Of a DNA stretch of 64,000 nt, positions 1 to 8,949 are shown in pieces. The stretch's first letter is position 1. Every line of letters starts with the position of its first letter. Below the pieces are notes generated by a model. That model had not been told where the DNA came from. It made no database searches and saw only the letters and a program-made list of their open reading frames with translations. Source of the DNA: Stappia sp. ES.058 (GTDB lineage Bacteria > Pseudomonadota > Alphaproteobacteria > Rhizobiales > Stappiaceae); the NCBI RefSeq assembly GCF_900105595.1, contig NZ_LT629784.1:2232001-2296000 (forward strand), read 5' to 3'. Position numbers and translations under genes: made by a program.

Positions 1-623
1 GCAGACGCCTCTATGGCGTCGAAGGCAAGCTCCGGCGCGATGCCCGAGGCCTCGGCGAGCGTCAGCGCCTCGGCCAGCGTCTGGTTAAGACCGTGGATAA
101 GGGAATTGACGGCAAGCTTCATCACCGAGCCCGCACCCGGGCGTTCCAGATAGATCGTCTTTCGCCCGACAGCATCGAACAGCGGGTGAAACTCCATCGC
201 CTCGGCCTCAGAGCAGCCGGCCATGATCATCAACTGCGCGTCGGCCGCCGCCTGTGTCGCACCGGACACCGGTGCATCGACCACCCGCACCCCGTCCGGG
301 GCCGAAGCGGCAAGGGCCGCGATATGCCCCGGGCTCATCGTTCCCATCTCAATCACCCTACGCCCCCCGGGTGCGGCGAAGAGACCATCCGGTCCGTCGT
401 GCACAGCCGTCGACGCCGCATCATCCGCCAACATTGTCATGACAGCATGTGTGGTCTCTGCAAGCTCGCGCGGAGTTGCCGCAACGGCGCAGCCAATTTC
501 CGCGGCCAGCGCATCCGCCTTGTCACGCGAGCGGTTCCAGAGCGTCACGTCATGCCCGGCGCGCGCGAGATTGCGCGCCATATGCGCGCCCATACGGCCC
601 AGGCCGGCAAATCCGACCCGCAT
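1..623 (-). CDS. 3-hydroxyisobutyrate dehydrogenase family protein (partial, C-terminus off window)
   Basis: NAD(P)-dependent beta-hydroxyacid dehydrogenase; the first ~207 residues of a family usually near 290 are visible. The N-terminus has the Rossmann motif GLGRMG (residues 7-12). Further in are the substrate-binding signature DAPVSG (about residue 115) and the catalytic-lysine region GSVMKLAVN (Lys near 170). The ATG at 623 overlaps the TGA of the upstream ABC ATPase (TGATG), so translation is probably coupled and this is the last visible gene of the sugar-importer operon. It probably oxidises a hydroxyacid intermediate derived from the imported compound; the substrate cannot be read from sequence. 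Confidence 0.88.
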   Translation of the reverse strand, partial: MRVGFAGLGRMGAHMARNLARAGHDVTLWNRSRDKADALAAEIGCAVAATPRELAETTHAVMTMLADDAASTAVHDGPDGLFAAPGGRRVIEMGTMSPGHIAALAASAPDGVRVVDAPVSGATQAAADAQLMIMAGCSEAEAMEFHPLFDAVGRKTIYLERPGAGSVMKLAVNSLIHGLNQTLAEALTLAEASGIAPELAFDAIEAS

Positions 624-2134
624 CACGCCACTTTTTCCGCACGAATGCCGGAAATTGCCTGAACGAGATTGTCCTCGGTCACTTCGGCTGCGGTGAACTC
701 GCGAATGATCTCGCCGCTGTACATGGCGATCACCCGGTCGGAGACATGCAGCACCTCCGGCATCTCCGAGGAGATCACGATGACCGCATAGCCGCTGCGC
801 GCCAGTTCGCGGATCAGATTGTGGATCTCCGACTTGGACCCGACGTCGATCCCCCGCGTCGGTTCATCCACGATCAGCACATTGGGCCGCATCGCCAGCC
901 ACTTGCCGATGACGATCTTCTGCTGGTTGCCGCCCGAGAGATTTTTGACCGCCTGACGCCAGCTTGGCGTCTTGATCTCCAGCCGGTCGCGGTACTGCTC
1001 GAAAATCGCCAGTTCCGCACCATCGGAGACGAACGGTCCCGCAGTCAAGTCGTCGACCTGCGGCAGGGTGATGTTGTCGCGGCAGTTCATGCCAAGCACC
1101 AGCCCCTGCTCCTTGCGGCTTTCGGGAACCAGCGAAATGCCGTTGGCGATCGCGTCCACCGGAGAGGAAATGCGAACCTCCTTGCCCTCCAGCAGGATCG
1201 TGCCGGAACTCGGCGTACGCAGGCCGAACAGCGTTTCGGCAATCTCCGTCCGCCCCGCCCCGACCAGACCGTAAAAGCCGACGACCTCGCCGGAGCGAAC
1301 ATTGAAGTTGATGTCACGATACAACGATCCGCAGGAAAGCCCGCGGACCTCGAGCTCCACGCCGCCGAACTCGGCGTGTTCGACATTGCGCGACAGGTCG
1401 AGGCTGCGCCCGATCATCAGCTGCGTGACTTCGTCTTCGTCGGTGTCCGCGGTGATCAGCGTTCCGCGATAGGTACCATCGCGCAGGACGCTGATCCGGT
1501 CGGAGATCGTGAAAATCTCCTCCATTCGGTGCGAAATGTAGACGATGCCGACGCCGCGCGCCTTGAGGTCGCGGATAACGTCGAAGAGCACCACCTTTTC
1601 CGCATCCGTGAGCGACGCTGTCGGCTCATCGAAGATCACCGCCTTGGCGTTGACGGTCAAAGCACGGGCGATCTCCACCATCTGTTTGTTGGCGATCGAC
1701 AGGTCGCTGACGCGCGTCTCGGGCCCGAACTTGCAATTGAGCCGCTTCAGGATCTCGCCGGCCTTGGCATAAAGCGTCTTCCAGTCGACCCGCCCGAAGC
1801 TCTTCACGGGCAATTCGCCGAGATAGATGTTTTCCGCCGCCGACATTTCCTCCGCGAGACTGAGCTCCTGGTGGATCAGCACAACGCCCTTGGACTTTGC
1901 CTCGAGCGGCGTGCGCATCACCACTTCGTTCTCCTCAATGAAGATGCGGCCCTCGTTTGGCTGATGCATGCCGGCGAGCGTCTTCATCAGGGTCGACTTG
2001 CCCGCGCCGTTCTCGCCGAGGAGCGCGTGAACCTCGCCGGGCAGCACCTCGAAGCTCACGCCATCGAGCGCGCGCACGCCGGGAAACGTCTTTACGATGC
2101 CCTCAAGCCGCAGGGCGGGAACGGACGCCATCAT
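623..2134 (-). CDS. Sugar-type ABC transporter ATP-binding protein (RbsA/MglA-like)
   Basis: Cytoplasmic ATPase of a carbohydrate importer, 503 residues, the usual size for this tandem-NBD family. The first domain carries a full Walker A (GENGAGKST) and an LSIANKQ signature; the second has a degenerate P-loop (GLVGAGRTE) with a good LSGGNQQK signature, the normal RbsA asymmetry. The reading frame stays open upstream, but the ATG at 2134 is chosen because it overlaps the upstream permease stop (ATGA) and is followed directly by the family start ASVPALRLEGI. It sits between permease and dehydrogenase genes in one leftward operon. Confidence 0.95.
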   Translation of the reverse strand: MMASVPALRLEGIVKTFPGVRALDGVSFEVLPGEVHALLGENGAGKSTLMKTLAGMHQPNEGRIFIEENEVVMRTPLEAKSKGVVLIHQELSLAEEMSAAENIYLGELPVKSFGRVDWKTLYAKAGEILKRLNCKFGPETRVSDLSIANKQMVEIARALTVNAKAVIFDEPTASLTDAEKVVLFDVIRDLKARGVGIVYISHRMEEIFTISDRISVLRDGTYRGTLITADTDEDEVTQLMIGRSLDLSRNVEHAEFGGVELEVRGLSCGSLYRDINFNVRSGEVVGFYGLVGAGRTEIAETLFGLRTPSSGTILLEGKEVRISSPVDAIANGISLVPESRKEQGLVLGMNCRDNITLPQVDDLTAGPFVSDGAELAIFEQYRDRLEIKTPSWRQAVKNLSGGNQQKIVIGKWLAMRPNVLIVDEPTRGIDVGSKSEIHNLIRELARSGYAVIVISSEMPEVLHVSDRVIAMYSGEIIREFTAAEVTEDNLVQAISGIRAEKVA

Positions 2135-3120
2135 GTCTTCAACTCCTGTTTTCCGCGACGGTTGAGCTGCTTGTCGAGAAACAGCACCGCAATCAGGATC
2201 ACACCCAGAATGACGAGAACGTAGAATGCGGGAACCTGCATCAGGTTCATGCCGTTGCGCAGGATGCCAATGGCAAGCACACCGCCGAACGTGCCGATGA
2301 TGTTGCCCGCCCCGCCGGTGAGTTTGGTGCCGCCCAGAACCGTCGCGGTGATCACCCAAAGCTCATAATCGCGCCCGAGGTTGGGCGTGGCCGCGCCCAT
2401 CTGAGACGACAGCGTCACCCCGGCGAGCGCCGCGAAGAACCCGATGAGCATGAAATTGATCATCATGTGCGGCCCGACCCGGATGCCGGCGTTGACGGCC
2501 GCTTCCCGGTTGCCGCCCACGGCATAGGTGTTGCGCCCGTGAACGGTGCGCGACAGCAAGAGATGCGTCAAAACGGTGAAGAGCAGGAACAGCACGGCGA
2601 GCGTCGGCAGGGGGCCGACCGCGCTTGAACCAAAGTCCGAATAGGCAAAATCCGAGGCGAAGAAGGATTCTTCGCGGGTATAGATGAACACCAGCCCGCG
2701 TACCCCGATCATCGCCCCGAGGGTTACGATGAAGGCATCCACGCCCGTCTTCCACACGATGAAGCCGTTCAACGCGCCAAGCGCGATGCCGGCGACAAGC
2801 GCCGCCGCCACAGCCGGCAGAATGGCCCAGCTTCCCCATGCGGCAAACACCTCCCAGCTTTGCAGATCAACCGCAAGACTGGCCGCCAGAGCCACCACAG
2901 CGCCCACGCTCAAGTCGATGTTGCCGTTGATCATGACCAGCGTCATTCCCAGCGCGATCAAACCGATGGTCGAGGTCTGCACGAGGATGTTTTGAAAGTT
3001 CTGCAGGTCGAAAAAATATTCGTTCGAGAAGCTGAAAAACACAAAGATGATGACGATGAAGCCCCAGATCGGGTTGCGCGTCAGCCAGGAGAGAAAGGCA
3101 TTTTTCGAGGTATCAGCCAT
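2131..3120 (-). CDS. Sugar-type ABC transporter permease (RbsC-like), copy 1
   Basis: Inner-membrane permease of the BPD_transp_2 family, 329 residues, with about 8-10 hydrophobic segments. Family features include GNIDLSVGAVVAL in the first third and GGTKLTGGAGNIIGT near the C-terminus, the conserved loop of ribose/xylose permeases. The ATG at 3120 is preceded by a strong GAGGAGAAA ribosome site, so the 23 extra in-frame upstream codons are rejected. It pairs with the permease at 3131-4105 to form a heterodimeric channel. Confidence 0.94.
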   Translation of the reverse strand: MADTSKNAFLSWLTRNPIWGFIVIIFVFFSFSNEYFFDLQNFQNILVQTSTIGLIALGMTLVMINGNIDLSVGAVVALAASLAVDLQSWEVFAAWGSWAILPAVAAALVAGIALGALNGFIVWKTGVDAFIVTLGAMIGVRGLVFIYTREESFFASDFAYSDFGSSAVGPLPTLAVLFLLFTVLTHLLLSRTVHGRNTYAVGGNREAAVNAGIRVGPHMMINFMLIGFFAALAGVTLSSQMGAATPNLGRDYELWVITATVLGGTKLTGGAGNIIGTFGGVLAIGILRNGMNLMQVPAFYVLVILGVILIAVLFLDKQLNRRGKQELKT

Positions 3121-3130
3121 GGTTTTCTCC

Positions 3131-4105
3131 TCAAGCGATCGGCGACAGCAGCCGGCCGCGTTTCGCCGCGATGTCCAGCCAGACCGCAAGAATGATGACC
3201 ACCCAGGTCACGAGCCACTGGGCGTAATAGGGATAGCCCATGAGCAGCAGTCCATTCTGGATGAACCCGAGAATGAGCACACCGATCACGGTCTTCAGAA
3301 TGTTGCCGGAACCGCCGAGAAGCGACGTTCCGCCGAGGATGACGCCGGCGAGCACAAGAAGCTCGTAGCCCTGCCCGACATTGTTCTGGCTGCCCATTAC
3401 CCGACTTCCCAGGATCAGCGCGGCGATGCCCGTCGTAAACGCCGAAATCAGATAGGTCGTAAACACCAGTCGCGAGCGGCGAATGCCGGAAAACACGGCG
3501 GCGGTCGGGTTGCCGCCGACCGCATAGACCCTGCGCCCGAACGGCGTATAGGCCATGACGACATGCATGAAGAGCGCGAGCCCGAGGAACATGACGATCG
3601 GCGTCGCGATGCCAAAGACATAGCCCCGCCCGAAAATCGCGAACCACGTCGTTTCCTGATCGAGAATGTCGACGTTCTTTCCACCGGTATAGATCAGGGT
3701 AAGCCCCTGGATCGCCGAAAGCATGCCGAGCGTGACGATCAGCGAATTCAGCCGCGCCACACCCACCAGAAATCCGTTGATCGCCCCGATGCACAGCGTT
3801 GCGGCCAGGGTCACCACAATGGCCATTTCCGGGCCGATCTTGTCGTGAAGGTCGACGACGAGGACGGTCGAAAACGACAGCATCGATCCGACAGACAGGT
3901 CGAGATTTCCGCCGATCACAACGACCGTGACGCCAATGGCCATGACACCGATGATCGACGCCTGCCGGATCACCGTAGCCAGATTTTCCGGTGTCAGAAA
4001 ACGGTCACTGAAGACCGCGAAGCCGATCAGGAATATTGCAAACGCGATCAGGATGCCCTGTCGGGCGAGCAGATCGCCGATGGATTTCAGGCGTGGGTCC
4101 GCCAT
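3131..4105 (-). CDS. Sugar-type ABC transporter permease (RbsC-like), copy 2
   Basis: Second BPD_transp_2 permease, 324 residues. It has GGNLDLSVGSMLSFS and GGTSLLGGSGNILKT, the same conserved loops as its partner, in a diverged sequence, so the importer probably has a heterodimeric membrane domain. A GGGGAGGAAAA ribosome site precedes the ATG at 4105. It lies 10 bp upstream of the other permease and 49 bp downstream of the short-chain dehydrogenase, all leftward. Confidence 0.94.
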   Translation of the reverse strand: MADPRLKSIGDLLARQGILIAFAIFLIGFAVFSDRFLTPENLATVIRQASIIGVMAIGVTVVVIGGNLDLSVGSMLSFSTVLVVDLHDKIGPEMAIVVTLAATLCIGAINGFLVGVARLNSLIVTLGMLSAIQGLTLIYTGGKNVDILDQETTWFAIFGRGYVFGIATPIVMFLGLALFMHVVMAYTPFGRRVYAVGGNPTAAVFSGIRRSRLVFTTYLISAFTTGIAALILGSRVMGSQNNVGQGYELLVLAGVILGGTSLLGGSGNILKTVIGVLILGFIQNGLLLMGYPYYAQWLVTWVVIILAVWLDIAAKRGRLLSPIA

Positions 4106-4154
4106 CCGGTTTTCCTCCCCGTATGTCCCGCCGGTCTTTGCAGCGGTTTCGGCG

Positions 4155-4952
4155 TCAGACCAATGTCATGCCGCCGTCAATCATGACGATTTGGCCCGTC
4201 ATGTAGTCGCTGTCGCGCGACGCCAGAAATGTTGTCGTGCCCGTGATATCGGCCGGCGTCGCAACCCGTCCCTTGAGGATTTCGGACGAAAACTCCTCCA
4301 TCGCCTGGCCGGGGCGCTCGGATGCTCCGATTGCCATGAGATCGCGGTCGACTTCCTCCCACATTTCCGTCGCCACCACGCCCGGCGCAAATCCGGTTAC
4401 GGTGATGTCATGTCGTGCGAGGTCGCGGGCACCCGATTGGGTGAGCGAGACCACCGCCCATTTGGATGCGCAGTAGGGCGCGACGTTATCGAAGCCCTGA
4501 CGACTGGCGATCGAGGCCGTGTTGACGATCTTGCCGCCACCGCCCTGCGCAATCATCTGCCGCGCAGCCTCCTGCATGCCGATGAGCACCCCAAGACCGT
4601 TCACATCCATGATGAACCGCCAGTTCTCCTCGGTCACGTCCAGAAAGTTCATCGGCCGATTCACGCCGGCATTGTTGAATTTCACATCGACGCGGCCGAA
4701 GGCATCAGCGACGCGTGCGATCATCTCCCGTACCTGCTCGCGCTTCGACACATCCACCGCGGCCGACATGACCTTGCCGCCGCCGGCGGCGGCACGCTCG
4801 GCGTTTTCCCCCGCCACATGCGCGACCTTTTCGCCATTGATGTCGGCGAAACAAACATCGGCCCCTTCGTCCAGCAACGCCTCGCCGATAGCACGGCCGA
4901 TACCCTGCGCTGCGCCCGTCACCAGACAGGTGCGCCCCGAGACACGTCCCAT
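4155..4952 (-). CDS. Short-chain dehydrogenase/reductase (SDR), classical type
   Basis: NAD(P)-dependent oxidoreductase of 265 residues. The cofactor motif TGAAQGIG is at residues 12-19, the NNAG motif follows in the middle, the catalytic serine lies in NTASIASR and the Tyr/Lys pair in YCASKWA. The C-terminus has the usual MTGQIVMIDGG. It lies between binding protein and permease genes and probably oxidises or reduces the imported polyol or sugar. It resembles the SDR at 8021-8827 in motif layout, so the two may act on related intermediates or be ancient duplicates. Confidence 0.92.
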   Translation of the reverse strand: MGRVSGRTCLVTGAAQGIGRAIGEALLDEGADVCFADINGEKVAHVAGENAERAAAGGGKVMSAAVDVSKREQVREMIARVADAFGRVDVKFNNAGVNRPMNFLDVTEENWRFIMDVNGLGVLIGMQEAARQMIAQGGGGKIVNTASIASRQGFDNVAPYCASKWAVVSLTQSGARDLARHDITVTGFAPGVVATEMWEEVDRDLMAIGASERPGQAMEEFSSEILKGRVATPADITGTTTFLASRDSDYMTGQIVMIDGGMTLV

Positions 4953-5027
4953 GACGCCTCCCCCCGTTTCAAAGCTTGAAAAGAAACGACGCGGACCCGC
5001 AAAGGGCCCGCGCCGAAGGTGGGAGGA

Positions 5028-5972
5028 TCAAAAGACGGGCTTGTCGAACTCGTCCATATTCGCCTTGGTGATCTTCGGGGTGTCGAAGTAGTTGAGGGCG
5101 GGCACATCCTTGCCGGAAAGCACGTCGAGCGCCGTCTTCAGCGCGGCTTCCGCATCGTCGACCGGCGACTGGTAGATCGAGCCGTAGTATTCGCCCCGCG
5201 CCATCGCCTCGTAACCGACGGCGAAGTTGGTTGCCCCCACGAAGGCGATGTCGCCGGCCCGACCGGCCGCCTTGGCGGCATTCAGCGCGCCCACGCCCAT
5301 GTTGTCGTCGCCGGCATAGACACCATCGATATTGTCGTATTTCACCAGGAAGCTTTCCATCACGCGCTGGGACTTCTCACGGTTCCAGTCGCCCGGTTGC
5401 GTTTCCATCAGCTCCACGTCCGGGCAAACTTCCGGAAGCCGGTCCTCGAACCCCTTGGCCCGCTCGATCGCGGTCGTATATCCCGGCTGGCCGGAGATCT
5501 GCACGATTTTGCCCTCACCGCCGAGTGCCTCACACATCAGTTCCGCGGACCGTGCGCCCTGGGTGATGTTGTCGGGACCGGAGAAGGAGGCGATGAACTG
5601 CAACCCTTCCTCGGCGATGTTGGAGTTTGTGACGACAACCGGAATTCCAGCCTGATGGGCCTTGCGAACGGCCGGGACGACGGCCTTGCCGTTGGTCGGC
5701 CAAATGATGATCGCATCGACATTCTGCTGGATCAGGTCCTGGATCTGCGCGATCTGGCGGGCGACGTCGCCGCCGGCGTCGAGCACCACCGCCTCGACAT
5801 TGTCGTTTTCATCCGCGGCAGCGATGAAGGCCTTTTCATATGTCGTTTGATAGCTGTCGACGCCGACATTGTTCTGCGTGATGCCGATCTTGTAGGTCTC
5901 TGCCTGGGCAACGCCGGACATGCCGACAAGGGCGGTGGTCGCGACGAGCGCGGCTGCGAGCTTGAGCGTCAT
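5028..5972 (-). CDS. Sugar-type ABC transporter periplasmic binding protein
   Basis: Periplasmic binding protein of the ribose/autoinducer-2 class (Peripla_BP_4), 314 residues. A clear Sec signal peptide runs from residue 1 to about 24 (MTLKLAAALVATT, ending in AQA before ETYKIG). The ATG at 5972 has a GGGAGGAAA ribosome site; an in-frame upstream extension of 26 codons is rejected because it would hide the signal. First gene of the leftward importer operon, with its promoter in the spacer shared with the divergent regulator at 6190. Such binding proteins decide transport specificity; the ligand is not recognisable here. Confidence 0.94.
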   Translation of the reverse strand: MTLKLAAALVATTALVGMSGVAQAETYKIGITQNNVGVDSYQTTYEKAFIAAADENDNVEAVVLDAGGDVARQIAQIQDLIQQNVDAIIIWPTNGKAVVPAVRKAHQAGIPVVVTNSNIAEEGLQFIASFSGPDNITQGARSAELMCEALGGEGKIVQISGQPGYTTAIERAKGFEDRLPEVCPDVELMETQPGDWNREKSQRVMESFLVKYDNIDGVYAGDDNMGVGALNAAKAAGRAGDIAFVGATNFAVGYEAMARGEYYGSIYQSPVDDAEAALKTALDVLSGKDVPALNYFDTPKITKANMDEFDKPVF

Positions 5973-6103
5973 AAGTGTTTCCTCCCATGGAAAATCATTC
6001 GTGCTGATTGCGCCTCGACCTCCCGGGCGGGGATTCGCATCCCGTAACAATCAGGTACCAAGATCATTCTCCCGGCGCCGCTTTTGTACCGCATGATTTT
6101 TAT

Positions 6104-6133
6104 CCATATTGGATATTTTTATATCCAAAGTGG
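6104..6133. promoter_or_regulatory. Inverted repeat in divergent spacer, likely operator
   Basis: CCATATTGGATAT and ATATCCAAAGTGG form 13-bp arms with two mismatches around TTTT; the inner eight bases, TTGGATAT/ATATCCAA, are perfect. Overlapping TATCCATATTGGATA gives an additional half-site. It lies in the only non-coding stretch between the divergent importer operon (start 5972) and the regulator-headed operon (start 6190), so it is the natural binding site for the regulator beside it. The assignment is inference. Confidence 0.55.
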
Positions 6134-6189
6134 ACGACTTGACGGTAACGTCACCAGCTCGGAAATGACCATTTTGAAAGAACATCGAT

Positions 6190-8001
6190 ATGACACGACG
6201 TTTTCGCTCTGCAGTCGACACCACAACGGAACCCAAAGTGACCGCCCTGTCTGCCCCGAACATCCAAAGCGGATATTCAGCTGACGCCCTCGTGGCGGGG
6301 CAGGCGGGCGACAACCGTGCCGAGATGCTCGATGTCATCGGCTTTCTTGAAGCCTTCGCCGGGGAAGTTGAAACCAGCATAGAACCGAGTGCTCCGAACC
6401 CATACTTCAATATGGCGATGCATCTGATGCGCAGCCACCTGGAAGGCCGTGTCGTCACCGCCTCGGCGCTGGTTTCGGCATCCGGCGTTCCCTACGCCAC
6501 CGCCATGCGAAAGCTCGCGGAAATGCAGAAAAGCGGGCTGATCGAGCAGCGTCCGCGCACCAGGAGCGGGCGAAGCTTCTCTCTGCATCCAAGTGCCGCC
6601 CTCATCCAGAAATGGCGGCAACTCTCCGACAGGCTGCAACGGATCGCGCAGCAGGCGTTCGGCGGAAGCCCGACCACAACCGAAGAAGCGGATTACTACT
6701 ACGGCGGGTCCTATATGGCCGGCCATTCGATCCAACCGCCACAGGTTCTGCCCGAACCGCTGGCGCTGCCCGGCGGCTTGCGGATCCTGGTTCATGGCGA
6801 TCCGACCTTCATGGTGATGGAAAACCTGAAACGCCAGTTCGAACAGCTGGTCGGCAGCAAGATCCACCAGCGCGCCTTTTCGATCGACCGGCTTCACGAG
6901 GAGACCCTGCGCAATTCCGAAAGGCCGGCAAGCCGCTACGATCTGATCGCCGTCGACCTTCCCTGGATCGGCGAGTTCGTGAAAAAGGGCATTCTGCTCC
7001 CGCTTGATGAAGTTCTGGACGTCGAACGCCTCGATCCCGGCGACTTTCACACCGCCGGCTGGCGCGCCGCGCATTGGAACGGGCGACCCTACGGTGTCCC
7101 AAGCCAGACCACGCCCGAGCTGTTCTTCTATCGCCGCGATCTCTTTGCCGAAGCCGGGCTCGAACCGCCATCGACATCCGATGCGGTGTTGGAGGCAGCC
7201 CGCAAACTGCACGATCCGACCCAAGGGCGCTACGGGATCGCATGGAACGCCGCGCGTGGCACCGCGCTTGGCCATACATTCATCATGACCTGCGCGGATT
7301 TCGGTCAACCGATCATCAACATGAAGCGGATCGCCGGGGGGTATGACGCAGACCATCTGGACAGACCCGATCTCGAACCGACCATAGACACGCCCCGCGC
7401 CCTCGAGGCGGCGGAATACCTCAAGGCGCTGCTGGACTTTTCACCACCCGATATCCTCTCCATGTCCTGGTACGAACGCGTGCGCCCCTATGCATCGGGC
7501 CGTGTCGCAATGGCCTATGGCTACACGCTGCTTGCTCCGTATTTCGAGCAGGATCCGAGTTCTCCGGCTTGCGGGCAGACCGGCTACCTGCCCCATCCGC
7601 CCGGCCCGAAGGGGTCCCCGGTCGCGCCGGTTGGCGGCTATGTGCTTGCCGTGCCCGCAAACCTTCCCGAGGAGCGACGGGCGGCTGCGGCCGAGGCCCT
7701 GATCGCCTTCACGTCACCGGAAGCGCAGAAGCTCTACGTCGTCAACGGCAGCCGCACCGCGCCGCGCTATTCGGTTGGCGCGGACCCGGAGGTTCGGCGC
7801 CTTTCCACCATTTTCGAGGCTGTGGACGCGATGTCCTGGCGCGACGAGCTTCAGTTCTGGCCACGCCCGCCGATCCCGGAAATCTCAAAGATCATCAGCA
7901 TCTGCGGGCAGGAGATGCACGACATGCTGCGGGGCGTCATCCCCCCGCGCGATGCTCTGGAGCGCGCCCAGGCGCGGGCGGCCCAGGTCATGAGACAATA
8001 A
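6190..8001 (+). CDS. Regulator: winged-helix DNA-binding domain fused to cytoplasmic type-1 solute-binding domain
   Basis: 603 residues with no signal peptide. Residues ~60-135 look like a MarR/GntR-type winged helix (ASALVSASGVPYATAMRKL as helix-turn-helix, then a wing rich in Arg). From ~175 to the end the protein resembles SBP_bac_1 sugar-binding proteins (for example YGVPSQTTPELFFYRRDLF, and VAPVGGYVLAVP near the C-terminus). With no export signal the binding domain should sense a ligand in the cytoplasm. It is divergent from the importer operon, with an inverted repeat in the spacer, and starts the rightward catabolic operon. I infer that it controls both. Other start codons inside the first 60 residues are possible. 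Confidence 0.85.
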   Translation: MTRRFRSAVDTTTEPKVTALSAPNIQSGYSADALVAGQAGDNRAEMLDVIGFLEAFAGEVETSIEPSAPNPYFNMAMHLMRSHLEGRVVTASALVSASGVPYATAMRKLAEMQKSGLIEQRPRTRSGRSFSLHPSAALIQKWRQLSDRLQRIAQQAFGGSPTTTEEADYYYGGSYMAGHSIQPPQVLPEPLALPGGLRILVHGDPTFMVMENLKRQFEQLVGSKIHQRAFSIDRLHEETLRNSERPASRYDLIAVDLPWIGEFVKKGILLPLDEVLDVERLDPGDFHTAGWRAAHWNGRPYGVPSQTTPELFFYRRDLFAEAGLEPPSTSDAVLEAARKLHDPTQGRYGIAWNAARGTALGHTFIMTCADFGQPIINMKRIAGGYDADHLDRPDLEPTIDTPRALEAAEYLKALLDFSPPDILSMSWYERVRPYASGRVAMAYGYTLLAPYFEQDPSSPACGQTGYLPHPPGPKGSPVAPVGGYVLAVPANLPEERRAAAAEALIAFTSPEAQKLYVVNGSRTAPRYSVGADPEVRRLSTIFEAVDAMSWRDELQFWPRPPIPEISKIISICGQEMHDMLRGVIPPRDALERAQARAAQVMRQ

Positions 8002-8020
8002 TCCACTCAGGGAGGAAAAA

Positions 8021-8827
8021 ATGGACCCCAATCGTCTCAAGGGAAAGAACATCTTGATCACCGGCGCCGCCCAGGGAATGGGGGCGGCCAATGCGGAGTA
8101 TTTCGCCGCGCAAGGCGCCAATGTCTGCATCGGTGACATCAATGTCGACGGGGTCCGCGAGGTGGCGGAACGCATCAACGCCGCCGGCAACGGCAAGGCC
8201 GTGGCGGTCAAGCTGGACGTCACCAAGCGCGAGGACAACACCGCCGCCGTGGCAAAGACGGTCGAGGCCTTTGGATCGATCAACATAGCCCTGCTCAATG
8301 CCGGGGTGAACAAGCCCAGAATGTTCCTCGATATCGACGAGGAAAACTGGGACTTGATCATGAATATCAATGCCAAGGGGCAGCTCTTCGGCATGCAGGA
8401 AGCCGCCAAGCAGATGATCGCGCAGGGCAAGGACAAAGGCCCCTACAAGATCGTCAACGTCGGCAGCATCGTATCCCGCACCGCCTTTCTGGATGTCATA
8501 CCTTATTCCTGCTCCAAATACTGCTCCCTTGCCCTGATCATCGGCGGCGCCAAGGCTCTGGCGGAGCACAACATTACTGTGAACGGCTATGCACCCGGCG
8601 TGGTGCGCACCGAGCTTTGGGAACAACTCGACAAGGACCTCGTCGAAATCGGGATGTTTGAGGAGGAAGGCCAGTCGATGGACCACCTCGCCAAGACCAT
8701 GATCACGATGAAGCGCTACTCCTACCCAGATGACGTCAAGGGAACGGCGGCTTTCCTGTGCTCCAACGAGAGCGATTACATGACCGGTCAGCTCATCATG
8801 ATCGACGGCGGCATGATCATGCAGTGA
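8021..8827 (+). CDS. Short-chain dehydrogenase/reductase (SDR)
   Basis: 268-residue SDR with the TGAAQGMG cofactor motif (residues 14-21), NAGVNKP, the serine in NVGSIVSR and the Tyr/Lys pair in PYSCSKYC. The C-terminus has MTGQLIMIDGG. A GGGAGG ribosome site lies 5 bp before the ATG. It starts 19 bp after the regulator, so it is in the same operon, and it resembles the SDR at 4155-4952 in the other arm of the locus. Substrate unknown; probably a polyol or hydroxy-ketone of the imported compound. Confidence 0.92.
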   Translation: MDPNRLKGKNILITGAAQGMGAANAEYFAAQGANVCIGDINVDGVREVAERINAAGNGKAVAVKLDVTKREDNTAAVAKTVEAFGSINIALLNAGVNKPRMFLDIDEENWDLIMNINAKGQLFGMQEAAKQMIAQGKDKGPYKIVNVGSIVSRTAFLDVIPYSCSKYCSLALIIGGAKALAEHNITVNGYAPGVVRTELWEQLDKDLVEIGMFEEEGQSMDHLAKTMITMKRYSYPDDVKGTAAFLCSNESDYMTGQLIMIDGGMIMQ

Positions 8828-8949
8828 CGCAACGCGCTGTGCGACACGGCGCGACACCATGTGCGGTTTAGTCCCGATAGCGGACCTTCATCACCAACAC
8901 CAAGATCGGCTGGCAAGCGCTGTGGCGCGCCGCCCAGGGAGACCTTTCC

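Noticed and set aside
449..2224. Long rightward open frame opposite the ABC ATPase
   Set aside because: It is antisense to a gene with clear Walker and signature motifs; its protein is rich in Arg/His/Asp and shows no family features. The same holds for the antisense frames at 39544-41883 (opposite the RND pump) and 42499-45237 (opposite the copper ATPase).
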